A DNA stretch of 64,000 nt from Neoroseomonas oryzicola (lineage in GTDB: Bacteria; Pseudomonadota; Alphaproteobacteria; Acetobacterales; Acetobacteraceae), in NCBI RefSeq assembly GCF_012163135.1, contig NZ_JAAVUP010000006.1, forward strand, positions 62,001-126,000, read 5' to 3'. Positions 33,329 to 41,009 of this stretch are shown in pieces (the first letter of the stretch is position 1; every line of letters starts with the position of its first letter). The notes under the pieces are model-generated. The model did no database searches. It worked only from the letters and a program-made list of their open reading frames with translations, and was not told the origin of the DNA. A program made the position numbers and the translations under genes.

Positions 33329-35047
33329 TCAGAACGGCTCCGGATACCCGCCATACATGGTCAGCGGCGGCTTGCCGTCCGGGTCCGTCATCACCTCGAT
33401 CAGCGTCGGCTTGCCGGAGGCGAAGGCCGCGTCGAGCGCCGGGCCGACCTCCTCGCCGCGCGCCACGCGCACCCCGGCGATGCCGCAGGCGCGTGCGATG
33501 GCCGCGTGGTCCACCTCGGCGAAGTCGCAGGCGATGGTGTGGTCGCCGAACTTGGTGTCCTCGGCATGCTTCTGGAAGCCGAGGATCCCGTTGTTCAGCA
33601 CCACAACCGTGACCGGCAGATCCAGCCGTCGCAGCGTCTCGAGCTCCGCCCAGGAATGCCCGAACCCGCCGTCGCCGCACAGGCACACCACGCGGCTGCC
33701 AGGGGCCGCGACCTGCGCCCCGATCGCCATCGGCACGCCCCAGCCGAGACCAGCCAGCCCGCGCGGCGTCAGGAACCGCTGCCCCGCGCGCTTCGCGGTC
33801 ATGTAGATGTTGATCCAGTTGGACGAATAGGACGCGTCCGCGACCATGATGCCATCCGCGGGCATGCGCTTGTCGATCTCGGCCGCAACGCGCTCGGGGC
33901 GCACCGGCCCGCCGTCGCGCGTCGTCACGCCGGCGACGAGCGTGCGCCAACCCTCGACGGCCTTGGCGATCTGCGCCTCGACCTGCGGCCGCGCCGCGGC
34001 GCGCGCGGCAAGGTCCTGCCGCAGCATCGCCTGGCGCAGCGCCGCCAGCGTCAGCTTCGCATCGCCGGCGAGGCGCAGCGCCTCGTAGTTGCGCCCGATC
34101 TCGGAGGAATCCGGATCGATGTGGATGTAGCGCGCGTCGCGCGGATACAGCGTCCAGGAATCCGTGCCGTTCTGGTTGGTGCGGTTGCCGACCAGCAGCA
34201 CGACATCGGCCTCGGCGACCATCGCGCGCAGCTCATGCGCCCGCGCGCCGCGCCCGAGCGTATTGCCCATGACGCCGATGGACAGCGGATGCGTCTCGTC
34301 GACGCTGCCCTTGCCCATGAAGGTCGTCGCGACCGGCAGGTGCGCATCCTGCTGCAGCGCCGCCAGCTCATCGGCCGCGCCCGAGATGTGCACGCCGCCG
34401 CCCGCGATCACCACCGGCCGCGCCGCCGTGGCGAGCAGCGCCGCCGCCTCCTCGATGCGCGCCGGATCGGCCAGGGTGCGATCGAGCGGGAACTCGCCCA
34501 GGAAGGCGCGCCGCCGCGACGCCGCCGCGGCCTTCTCGATCAGCAGGTCCGCCGGCAGCAGCAGCACCGCCGGCCCCGGCCGCCCCGAGGTCGCGGCCGT
34601 GAAGGCCATGTCGACATAATCCTCGAGCCGATCGGCCCGGTCGATGCGGCGGACGAACTTCGCCACGCCTTCGAACAGCTTGAAGTGGTCGAATTCCTGG
34701 AAGGCGTTCTTGTCGGTCGTGTCGCGCGTGACCTCCTGGACCAGCGCGAGGACCGGGATGCTCGCCTTCAGCGCCTCGGCCAGCGGCGGCACCAGCAGCG
34801 TCGCCGCCGGGCCGTTCTGCGCCGTCACCACGCCGACGCGGCGCGATATGCGCGCATAGCCGTCGGCCATGGCGCCGCCCATGTTCTCCTGCCGGTAGAC
34901 CGTCTGGCTGATGCCGGCATGCGGTGCCGCCAGGTGGAAGGCGGACGGCAGGCTCTGCCCGAAGGTCGTGACCACGCCGTGGCGGGCGAGCGCCTCGGCC
35001 AGGCGCAGCGCGACATTCGCATTGGCGATGGGACTGGTATCCGGCAT
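33329..35047 (-). CDS. Thiamine diphosphate-dependent enzyme (acetolactate synthase-like)
   Basis: This is a 572-residue ThDP enzyme of the acetolactate synthase/benzoylformate decarboxylase group. The N-terminal Pyr domain has catalytic Glu54 in YRQENMGGAMADGYA. A central domain contains VVIAGGGVHISGA, and the C-terminal PP domain has GDGGFGHSWAELETL ending in VVLNN for Mg-ThDP. There is no regulatory subunit gene beside it, so it is not the biosynthetic IlvBN pair. It heads a four-gene unit with two dehydrogenases and a Bug protein, under a divergent GntR regulator. It may decarboxylate or ligate a 2-keto acid; the exact reaction cannot be read. Confidence 0.87.
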   Translation of the reverse strand: MPDTSPIANANVALRLAEALARHGVVTTFGQSLPSAFHLAAPHAGISQTVYRQENMGGAMADGYARISRRVGVVTAQNGPAATLLVPPLAEALKASIPVLALVQEVTRDTTDKNAFQEFDHFKLFEGVAKFVRRIDRADRLEDYVDMAFTAATSGRPGPAVLLLPADLLIEKAAAASRRRAFLGEFPLDRTLADPARIEEAAALLATAARPVVIAGGGVHISGAADELAALQQDAHLPVATTFMGKGSVDETHPLSIGVMGNTLGRGARAHELRAMVAEADVVLLVGNRTNQNGTDSWTLYPRDARYIHIDPDSSEIGRNYEALRLAGDAKLTLAALRQAMLRQDLAARAAARPQVEAQIAKAVEGWRTLVAGVTTRDGGPVRPERVAAEIDKRMPADGIMVADASYSSNWINIYMTAKRAGQRFLTPRGLAGLGWGVPMAIGAQVAAPGSRVVCLCGDGGFGHSWAELETLRRLDLPVTVVVLNNGILGFQKHAEDTKFGDHTIACDFAEVDHAAIARACGIAGVRVARGEEVGPALDAAFASGKPTLIEVMTDPDGKPPLTMYGGYPEPF

Positions 35048-35074
35048 CTGGGCGTCTCCGGGGATCGAATGTTA

Positions 35075-35088
35075 TTTGCTATAGCAAA
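35075..35088. promoter_or_regulatory. Perfect 14-bp palindrome, GntR operator candidate
   Basis: TTTGCTATAGCAAA is a perfect 14-bp palindrome in the 87-bp gap between the divergent ThDP-enzyme and GntR genes. It is strongly AT-rich against its surroundings and sits where a repressor would cover both promoters. Confidence 0.7.
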
Positions 35089-35134
35089 CGGCAAGTCGCT
35101 TGACAGGTCAACCTCGCCGCCCGGAGAAGCACTG

Positions 35135-35815
35135 ATGCCCCCCGACGCGACCTTCGCCCCGGTCGACCGCGACGAAACCCTCGCGGAGAAGGTCTATGCG
35201 CGCCTGCGCAGTGCACTGGTCGGCGGGCGCTTGGTACCGGGGCAGAAGCTCGTGCACCGGCAATTGGCGCAGGACCTCGGCGTCAGCCCGACCCCGGTGC
35301 GGGAAGCGCTGCTGCGCCTGGTCTCGGAAGGCGCGCTCGACCTCGATGCACGGGGCATCGCCTGGGTGCCGCGCCTGCCGCGCGACCGCTACGCCGAGAT
35401 CATGGAACTGCGCGAGGAACTCGAAGGCCGCGCCGCCGCCCGCGCCGCGACCCTTGCCACGCCCGCCGACATCGCCGCCCTGCGCGCCATCCATGCCCGC
35501 CTGATGAAAGGCCGGCGCGCGGAGGACGGCGCCATCGTGCTGGCCGAGAACGAGCGTTTCCACTTCGGCGTCATCGCCATCGCGCGCATGCCGGTGCTGC
35601 AGCGTGTGGTGGAGAATCTCTGGACCCAGGTCGGCCCGACGATCAGCCTGCTGTCCTCGGTGCCGCGGAAGATCTCCCCCGCCGGCCATCCGCACGACGA
35701 CCTGCTGAAAGCGCTGGAAGCCCGCGACCCCGCCGCCGCCCGCGCGGCGGTGGAACGCGACCTGCGCGAGCATGCGGCGATCGTCGCGCCGCTGCTCGAT
35801 CCCGCGGCGTCATAG
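35135..35815 (+). CDS. GntR family transcriptional regulator (FCD type)
   Basis: This 226-residue regulator has a winged helix at about 12-80 (LAQDLGVSPTPVREALLRLV) and an FCD helical domain at about 85-215 (YAEIMELREELEGRAAARA, then NERFHFGVIAIA). I chose the ATG with GGAGAAG about 6 nt upstream; the frame is open far upstream only as an antisense artefact. It is divergent from the ThDP-enzyme unit and separated from it by the palindrome TTTGCTATAGCAAA, so it probably regulates that unit. Its end overlaps the convergent idonate-type dehydrogenase by 6 bp. Confidence 0.92.
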   Translation: MPPDATFAPVDRDETLAEKVYARLRSALVGGRLVPGQKLVHRQLAQDLGVSPTPVREALLRLVSEGALDLDARGIAWVPRLPRDRYAEIMELREELEGRAAARAATLATPADIAALRAIHARLMKGRRAEDGAIVLAENERFHFGVIAIARMPVLQRVVENLWTQVGPTISLLSSVPRKISPAGHPHDDLLKALEARDPAAARAAVERDLREHAAIVAPLLDPAAS

Positions 35816-36856
35816 CCCGAAGGCGATTTGCACCTTCATCGAGGCGCGGCGATCGGCGGCGAGGTCGAAGGCCGCCTGGGCATCGGCCAGCGGCCGGGTC
35901 GCGGTGATCAGCGGCCGCACGTCGATCTCGCGCCGCGCGATCAGCCCCGCGGCACGCTCGAATTCCGGATGGAACCGGAAGGAGCCGGCCAGCCGCAGCT
36001 CCTTCGCCACCACGAGGTTCATCGGCACGTCGAAGGCGCCGCCGATGCCGACCTGCACGATGGTCCCGCGCGGACGCACACAGGCGATCGCCTGGGCCAG
36101 CGCGCGCGGATTGCCGCTGCATTCGACCGCGAGGTCGAAGCGCCCCTTGTCCTTCTCCTCCGCCGCCAGCGCATCCCGCTCGGCGGCGACGTTCACCGCC
36201 GCCGACGCGCCGAGCCGCCGCGCGAATGCGAGCGGTTCGTCCACCACATCCGTCACCGTGACCTCGGCCGCGCCGGCATGCTTGAACGCGAGCAGCACCA
36301 CGCCGCCGATCGGCCCGAAGCCGGTGACCAGCGCGCGCTTGCCGCGCACCTCGCCCGCCTGACCGACGGCATGCAGCGCGACGGCGAGCGGCTCGCTCAT
36401 CGCCGCCTCCCCGATCGAGACGACATCGCCCACCGGCACGCATTGCCGCGCCGCGACCACCAGCCGGCGCCGGAAGCCGCCCTGGACGTGCGGCATGCGC
36501 ATCGCACTGCCCCAGAAGCGCATCTCGAGGCAGTGCTGCGGTTCGTCGCGCGCGCAGTATTCGCAGGTGCCGCAGGGGTGGGAGGGATTCACCGCCACCC
36601 GGTCCCCGGGCTTCAGCCCTGCGACGCCGGCGCCAAGCGCCGCGATGGTCCCGGCGACCTCGTGCCCCAACACCATCGGTTCGCGCACGCGCACCGTGCC
36701 GAAGCCGCCATCGAGGTAGTAGTGCAGGTCCGACCCGCAGATCCCGCCGGCGCCGATGTCGACCAGCACCTCCCCCGCGCCGGGGGCGGGCAGGTCCACC
36801 GCCTCGACGCGCAGGTCGCGTTGGCCGTGGATCACGCAGGCTTCGGTCGTCGTCAT
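35810..36856 (-). CDS. L-idonate 5-dehydrogenase-like zinc alcohol dehydrogenase
   Basis: This is a 348-residue MDR-family enzyme. GGICGSDLHYYLDGGFG and VREPMVLGHEVAG match the L-idonate 5-dehydrogenase subgroup. Four Cys for structural zinc are present (CGTCEYCARDEPQHC), and the cofactor motif is VTGFGPIGGVVLL. It would interconvert L-idonate and 5-keto-D-gluconate, or a similar sugar acid, with NAD(P). The ATG is at the TTTEACVIHG start. Neighbours point to sugar-acid metabolism with the GntR/ThDP block. The substrate assignment is by family resemblance only. Confidence 0.85.
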   Translation of the reverse strand: MTTTEACVIHGQRDLRVEAVDLPAPGAGEVLVDIGAGGICGSDLHYYLDGGFGTVRVREPMVLGHEVAGTIAALGAGVAGLKPGDRVAVNPSHPCGTCEYCARDEPQHCLEMRFWGSAMRMPHVQGGFRRRLVVAARQCVPVGDVVSIGEAAMSEPLAVALHAVGQAGEVRGKRALVTGFGPIGGVVLLAFKHAGAAEVTVTDVVDEPLAFARRLGASAAVNVAAERDALAAEEKDKGRFDLAVECSGNPRALAQAIACVRPRGTIVQVGIGGAFDVPMNLVVAKELRLAGSFRFHPEFERAAGLIARREIDVRPLITATRPLADAQAAFDLAADRRASMKVQIAFGL

Positions 36857-36980
36857 GGCGCTTCCCCCAAGGCCGGGCAAAGCCGGTCCTCTCGCGCACC
36901 ATGATCGCGCAGCCGCGCGGGGAGATCGAGGCGCAGCGTATCGACGAACTCACGTTCTTGTGAAATGCGGCACCCTGTTT

Positions 36981-37035
36981 TCGAGACAATCTCGATATAT
37001 CTGATAATTCGTCATATCGAAATACAGTCGATATG
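36981..37035. promoter_or_regulatory. PadR operator region with repeated TCGATAT half-sites
   Basis: CATATCGA (37013-37020) and TCGATATG (37028-37035) form a perfect 8-bp dyad with a 7-nt spacer just before the PadR gene. A third half-site, TCGATATATC, is at 36992-37001, overlapping the 5-bp dyad TCGAG-N5-CTCGA. A GATAAT at 37003-37008 could be the -10 element between them. The layout fits self-repression by the PadR protein. Confidence 0.6.
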
Positions 37036-37052
37036 CCTCAACTGGAGACCAT

Positions 37053-37640
37053 ATGCACCACGGACACCACCATCCCCGCCACCGCCACAGCCACCCCGAC
37101 TGCCGCTTCGCGCGCCGCGAGGACGGGCCGGACGGCCATCGCTACGGCCATCGCTGGGGCCGCGGGGGCGGACGCAGCGGCCTCGGCCGCTTCTTCGCCC
37201 ATGGCGACCTGCGCCTCGTCATCCTCGGCCTGATCGCGGAGAAGCCGCGCCACGGCTACGAGATCATCAAGGCGATCGAGGAACGCGTCGGCGGCGCCTA
37301 CAGCCCGAGCCCCGGCGTCATCTACCCGACGCTGACGCTGCTCGAGGAACTCGGCTACGTCACCGTCACCGCCGAGGAGCCCGGCGGCCGGAAGTCCCAC
37401 GCCATCACCGAACAGGGCCGCGCCTTCCTCGAAGCCAACCGCCCCGCGCTCGATGCGCTGCTCGCCCGCATGGACGCGGCCGGCGAAGTCGGCGGGCCCG
37501 CGCCGCAGATCCTGCGAGCGATGGAGAACCTCAAGCTCGCCCTGCGCCTGCGCATGGCCCGCGGCCCGCTCAGCACCGCGGAAGCCGAGGCCGTCGCCGC
37601 GGCGCTCGACGCCGCCGCCACGGCGGTGGAGCGCAGCTGA
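37053..37640 (+). CDS. PadR family regulator with His-rich N-terminus (YqjI-like)
   Basis: This 195-residue protein has a roughly 45-residue N-terminal extension crowded with His (MHHGHHHPRHRHSHPDC), then a PadR winged helix (about 50-130, LVILGLIAEKPRHGYEIIKAI) and a C-terminal dimerisation helix. This layout matches E. coli YqjI, a nickel-responsive repressor of a ferric reductase gene, so metal sensing is likely. GGAG lies 5 nt before the ATG. It overlaps the following DUF2218 gene by one base (TGATG). The upstream gap carries a strong inverted repeat. Confidence 0.9.
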   Translation: MHHGHHHPRHRHSHPDCRFARREDGPDGHRYGHRWGRGGGRSGLGRFFAHGDLRLVILGLIAEKPRHGYEIIKAIEERVGGAYSPSPGVIYPTLTLLEELGYVTVTAEEPGGRKSHAITEQGRAFLEANRPALDALLARMDAAGEVGGPAPQILRAMENLKLALRLRMARGPLSTAEAEAVAAALDAAATAVERS

Positions 37641-37933
37641 TGGCGACCTCGGAAGCCCGCGTCGCCACCGCCTCCGCGCGCCGCTACCTCGGCCAGCTCT
37701 GCAAGCACTTCCAGCACAGGCTGCCGGTCACGCTGGAGGAGACCACCGGCGGCATCGCCTTCCCCATGGGACGCTGCGACGTCGCCGCCGAAGATCGCAC
37801 GCTGGTGCTGCGCGCGAGCGCGACGACAGCCGAGGATCTCGCGAAGCTCGAGGACGTCGTCGCGCGCCACCTGGTGCGCTTCGCCTTCCGCGAGGAACTC
37901 GCGATCGACTGGGCCCGTGCCCCGGCCGCCTGA
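37640..37933 (+). CDS. DUF2218 domain protein
   Basis: This is a 97-residue soluble protein made of a single DUF2218 domain: RRYLGQLCKHFQHR, IAFPMGRCDVAAED, and a C-terminal VARHLVRFAFREEL. DUF2218 is found alone or fused to siderophore-interacting FAD proteins, and its biochemical role is not established. The start is fixed by the TGATG overlap with the PadR gene, showing coupled translation. Context suggests iron or nickel homeostasis. The conserved Cys and His residues (LCKHFQH, GRCD) could bind metal, though this is inference. Confidence 0.85.
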   Translation: MATSEARVATASARRYLGQLCKHFQHRLPVTLEETTGGIAFPMGRCDVAAEDRTLVLRASATTAEDLAKLEDVVARHLVRFAFREELAIDWARAPAA

Positions 37934-37939
37934 CGGCTT

Positions 37940-38725
37940 CTAGGGCCGATGCCCGAGCTGGCGCGACAGGTCGCGCCCGGCCTGCCGCACGCGCCGCGCG
38001 AGGCTGGCGAGCTTCGGCTGCACCCGCGCCAGCGGACCGGCCAGCACGATCGCCGCCACGACCTCCCCGCGCGCATCGAAGACCGGCGCGGCGATGCCGA
38101 CGACCCCGTCGGTCGATTCCCCGAGCGTCACCGCATAGCCCTGCTCCCGCACCTCCGCGACGATGCGGCGCAACGCGCGGCGATCGGTGACGCTGGTCGG
38201 CGTCTCCGCCGTCAGCCGGGCGCTGCGCAGGAAGGCCTCCGGCCACGGCGGCGGCAGGTAGGCGAGCATGACGCGGCCCGAGGCCGTGCAATGGATCGGC
38301 CGCAGGTCGCCCACCGTCGCGGCGAAGCGCAGCGCGGTGCGGCTCTCGACCTTGTCCGTGTAGACCATCGCGCTGCGATCGGGGGTGAGCACGGCGAGCA
38401 TCGCCGTCTCCCCCGTGCCTTCGGCCAGCGCCTCCAGCGCCGCGCGCCCGGCGCTGCCGAAGCCCGGCGCCTGTCCGGCGAGAATGGCACGCGCCAGGCC
38501 GAAGGCCTCCGGCCCCAGCCGCCACGCGCCCTCGGCCTGCACCGCGTATCCCGCCGTGGCGAGCCCCCGCAGCAGCCCGAGCAGCGTCGTCTTCGGCGCC
38601 CCCATGGCCTGCGCGAGCGAGGCCAGCGTAGCACCCTGCGGCGCCGCCGCCAGGCAGTCCAGCAACTGCACGACGCGCCCGACCGAGCGCGGGCCGCTCG
38701 CGGCCTCGGGCGCGGCATCGGGCAC
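37940..38725 (-). CDS. IclR family transcriptional regulator
   Basis: This is a 261-residue IclR-type regulator: a winged helix at about 15-75 (LASLAQAMGAPKTTLLGLLR) and the GAF-like effector domain at about 85-255 (HCTASGRVMLAYLP, GIAAPVFDARGEVVAAI). The start is a GTG that overlaps the TAG of the upstream Bug gene by one base, so the two are co-transcribed and coupled. In the opposite direction lies the acyl-CoA operon. It probably senses a carboxylate or CoA-pathway intermediate and controls both directions. Confidence 0.9.
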   Translation of the reverse strand: MPDAAPEAASGPRSVGRVVQLLDCLAAAPQGATLASLAQAMGAPKTTLLGLLRGLATAGYAVQAEGAWRLGPEAFGLARAILAGQAPGFGSAGRAALEALAEGTGETAMLAVLTPDRSAMVYTDKVESRTALRFAATVGDLRPIHCTASGRVMLAYLPPPWPEAFLRSARLTAETPTSVTDRRALRRIVAEVREQGYAVTLGESTDGVVGIAAPVFDARGEVVAAIVLAGPLARVQPKLASLARRVRQAGRDLSRQLGHRP

Positions 38726-39708
38726 TATTGCGGCTCGATGCCCGCGATGCGGACGTACTCGCCCCAGACGCGCATCTGGTCGCGGAGGTATTGCGCGAAC
38801 TGCTCCGGCGTCTGCGCGAAGGGCAGGAAGCCGAGCTGCCGCAGCCGTTCCTCCGTCGCCGGCCGGCGCAACACCGCGTTCAGCGCCTGGTTGGCCCGCG
38901 CGATGATCGGCGCCGGCGTCGCGCGGGGCGCCGAGATGCCGAACCACACCGTGATGTCGAAGCCCGGCACCACCGTCGCGACCGGCGGCACGCCCGGGGC
39001 GAGCGGCGTCGGGTCCTTGCCCGACTGCGCGAGCGCCCGCACCCGCCCGGCCTGCGTCTGCACCAGGCCGTTCGCGAGATCCGTGAAGGTGCAGTCGATG
39101 CGCCCGGCGGATACGTCGGTCAGTGCCTCGGCCCCGCCGCGATAGGGCACGCCGGTCAGCCGCGCGCCGGCCGCCCGGGCCAGCACCTCGGTCATGATCT
39201 GGCTGCTGGCGTTGCCGTAGCTGAAGGTCAGCCCGTCCGGCCGCTGCCGCGCCCGATCGAGGAAGCCGCGCAGGTCGGTATCCGGTGCATTCGGCCCGAC
39301 GACGAACAGGTAAGGCGCCTCGGCGATCGACCCGACATGGGCGAAGTCGTTGACCGGGTCGAAGGGCATCCGCTTCAGGATGTGCGGGTTCACCGAGGCC
39401 GCGCTGGTGCTGATGATGACCAGCGTGTGCCCGTCCGGCGCGGCCTGCGCCACCGCCTGCGTGCCGACGATGCCGTTGCCGCCCGCGCGGTTGTCCACGA
39501 TCACGGGATGGCCGAGTTCCTGCGACAGCGGCTCCGCGAGCACGCGCGCCAGCACGTCCGTCAGGCTGCCCGCCGGGAAAGCGACCACCAGTCGGACCGG
39601 CCGGTCCGGCCATTGCGCGCGCGCCGCGCGCGGCAGCATCAGCAGTGCCGGCGCCGCGAGCGCCGCGCGGCGCCCCATCCCGGTCGCAATGGTCCCGTCC
39701 TTCGTCAT
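38725..39708 (-). CDS. Bug/TctC family tripartite tricarboxylate-type binding protein
   Basis: This 327-residue periplasmic binding protein has a Tat-like signal (GRRAALAAPALLMLPRAARA-Q). The mature pattern RLVVAFPAGSLTDVLARVL and the later NRAGGNGIVGTQAVAQAAPD are Bug-family features. AAGG 8 nt upstream supports the ATG. It is translationally coupled to the IclR gene and divergent from the acyl-CoA operon, so its ligand is probably the acid that operon degrades. No TctA/B genes are visible. Confidence 0.9.
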   Translation of the reverse strand: MTKDGTIATGMGRRAALAAPALLMLPRAARAQWPDRPVRLVVAFPAGSLTDVLARVLAEPLSQELGHPVIVDNRAGGNGIVGTQAVAQAAPDGHTLVIISTSAASVNPHILKRMPFDPVNDFAHVGSIAEAPYLFVVGPNAPDTDLRGFLDRARQRPDGLTFSYGNASSQIMTEVLARAAGARLTGVPYRGGAEALTDVSAGRIDCTFTDLANGLVQTQAGRVRALAQSGKDPTPLAPGVPPVATVVPGFDITVWFGISAPRATPAPIIARANQALNAVLRRPATEERLRQLGFLPFAQTPEQFAQYLRDQMRVWGEYVRIAGIEPQ

Positions 39709-39735
39709 GCCCTGACCTTCCTCCGTGACATTGTT

Positions 39736-39772
39736 GTTCGTATATTCGAACGCATTGTGAAATTTCCGAACG
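39736..39772. promoter_or_regulatory. IclR operator candidate with CGAACG repeats
   Basis: GTTCG (39736-39740) and CGAAC (39747-39751) form a 5-bp dyad over a 6-nt AT-rich centre. The half-site CGAACG recurs 20 bp on at 39767-39772. The elements lie in the 134-bp divergent gap between the Bug-IclR pair and the acyl-CoA operon. Confidence 0.5.
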
Positions 39773-39842
39773 TTGGCGTCAATCCCGGCATTGACAGGGC
39801 GGGGCGGTTCTGGCCCTTCTCGATCCATCTCGGGGAACGTCC

Positions 39843-41009
39843 ATGGCATTCGAACTGACGGCCGAGCAGGCCGAGATCCGCGACCAGATGCTGAAGCTCT
39901 GCGCCTCCTTCGGCGACGAGTACTGGCTGCGCAAGGACCGCGAAGGCACCTTCCCCGAGGAATTCCACGCCGCCATGGCCAAGGGCGGCTGGCTCGGCAT
40001 CGCGATGCCCGAACAGTATGGCGGCGGCGGCCTCGGCATCACCGAGGCCGCGGTGATGATGCAGGCGGTGGCCGAGAGCGGCGCCTGCATGACCGGCGCC
40101 TCCGCCATCCACATGAACATCTTCGGGCTCAACCCGGTCATCGTCTTCGGCACCGAGGACCAGAAGCAGCGCGCCCTGCCGCCGCTCATCGCCGGCACCG
40201 ACAAGCCCTGCTTCGCGGTGACCGAACCCGATGTCGGCCTCAACACCACGCAGCTCAAGACGCGGGCCGAGCGCAACGGCGACCACTACGTCGTGCGCGG
40301 CCAGAAGATGTGGATCAGCACTGCGCAGGTCGCGAACAAGATGCTGCTGCTGGCGCGCACCACGCCGATCGACGAAGTGAAGCGCAAGACCGACGGCCTG
40401 TCGCTCTTCTACACCGACATCGACCGCGCCAAGGTCGAGATCCGCCTGATCGAGAAGATGGGCCGCCACGCCGTCGATTCGAACATGGTCTTCTTCGACG
40501 GGCTCGAAGTGCCGGTCGCCGACCGCATCGGCGAGGAAGGCAAGGGGTTCCGCTACATCCTGCACGGCATGAACCCCGAGCGCATCCTGATCGCGGCCGA
40601 GGCCGTGGGCATCGGCCGCGCCGCGCTGCGCAAGGCGACCGACTACGCGAAGGAACGCCGCGTCTTCGGCCGCGCCATCGGGCAGAACCAGGGCATCCAG
40701 CATCCGCTCGCGCGCTGCTGGGCGCATCTCGAAGCCGCGAACCTGATGGTGATGAAGGCTGCCGCGCTCTACGACGAGGGCAAGGAATGCGGCGCGGAAT
40801 CCAACGCCGCGAAGTACCTCGCCGCCGAAGCGGGTTTCTCCGCCGCCGAGACCGCGGTGATGACCCATGGCGGCATGGGCTACGCCCAGGAATACCATGT
40901 CGAGCGCTACCTGCGCGAAAGCCTGATCCCCCGCATCGCGCCGGTCAGCCGCGAGCTCATCCTGAGCCACATCGCCGAGCGCGTGCTCGGCCTGCCCAAG
41001 TCCTACTAG
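39843..41009 (+). CDS. Acyl-CoA dehydrogenase
   Basis: This is a 388-residue FAD-dependent acyl-CoA dehydrogenase, full-length. Signatures are CFAVTEPDVGLNTT near 120-133, KMWIST, and the C-terminal MTHGGMGYAQEYHVERYLRE. It introduces a 2,3-double bond into an acyl-CoA, passing electrons to ETF. The catalytic base cannot be assigned by eye. It is the first gene of an operon with two types of CoA transferase; the next gene starts directly after its stop. A branched or short dicarboxylic acyl-CoA is a possible substrate given the racemase-like last gene. Confidence 0.92.
   Translation: MAFELTAEQAEIRDQMLKLCASFGDEYWLRKDREGTFPEEFHAAMAKGGWLGIAMPEQYGGGGLGITEAAVMMQAVAESGACMTGASAIHMNIFGLNPVIVFGTEDQKQRALPPLIAGTDKPCFAVTEPDVGLNTTQLKTRAERNGDHYVVRGQKMWISTAQVANKMLLLARTTPIDEVKRKTDGLSLFYTDIDRAKVEIRLIEKMGRHAVDSNMVFFDGLEVPVADRIGEEGKGFRYILHGMNPERILIAAEAVGIGRAALRKATDYAKERRVFGRAIGQNQGIQHPLARCWAHLEAANLMVMKAAALYDEGKECGAESNAAKYLAAEAGFSAAETAVMTHGGMGYAQEYHVERYLRESLIPRIAPVSRELILSHIAERVLGLPKSY

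Noticed and set aside
33329..35047. Calling the ThDP enzyme IlvB
   Set aside because: There is no IlvN partner, and the operon context is catabolic dehydrogenases with a binding protein, so biosynthetic acetolactate synthase is unlikely.
33506..35134. Long plus-strand open frame leading into the GntR gene at 35135
   Set aside because: It is antisense to the ThDP-enzyme gene. The GntR family start and the ribosome site place the true start at 35135.
38726..39613. Extended start for the IclR regulator
   Set aside because: The upstream frame overlaps the Bug gene and has no family features. The GTG overlapping the Bug stop is the sensible start.
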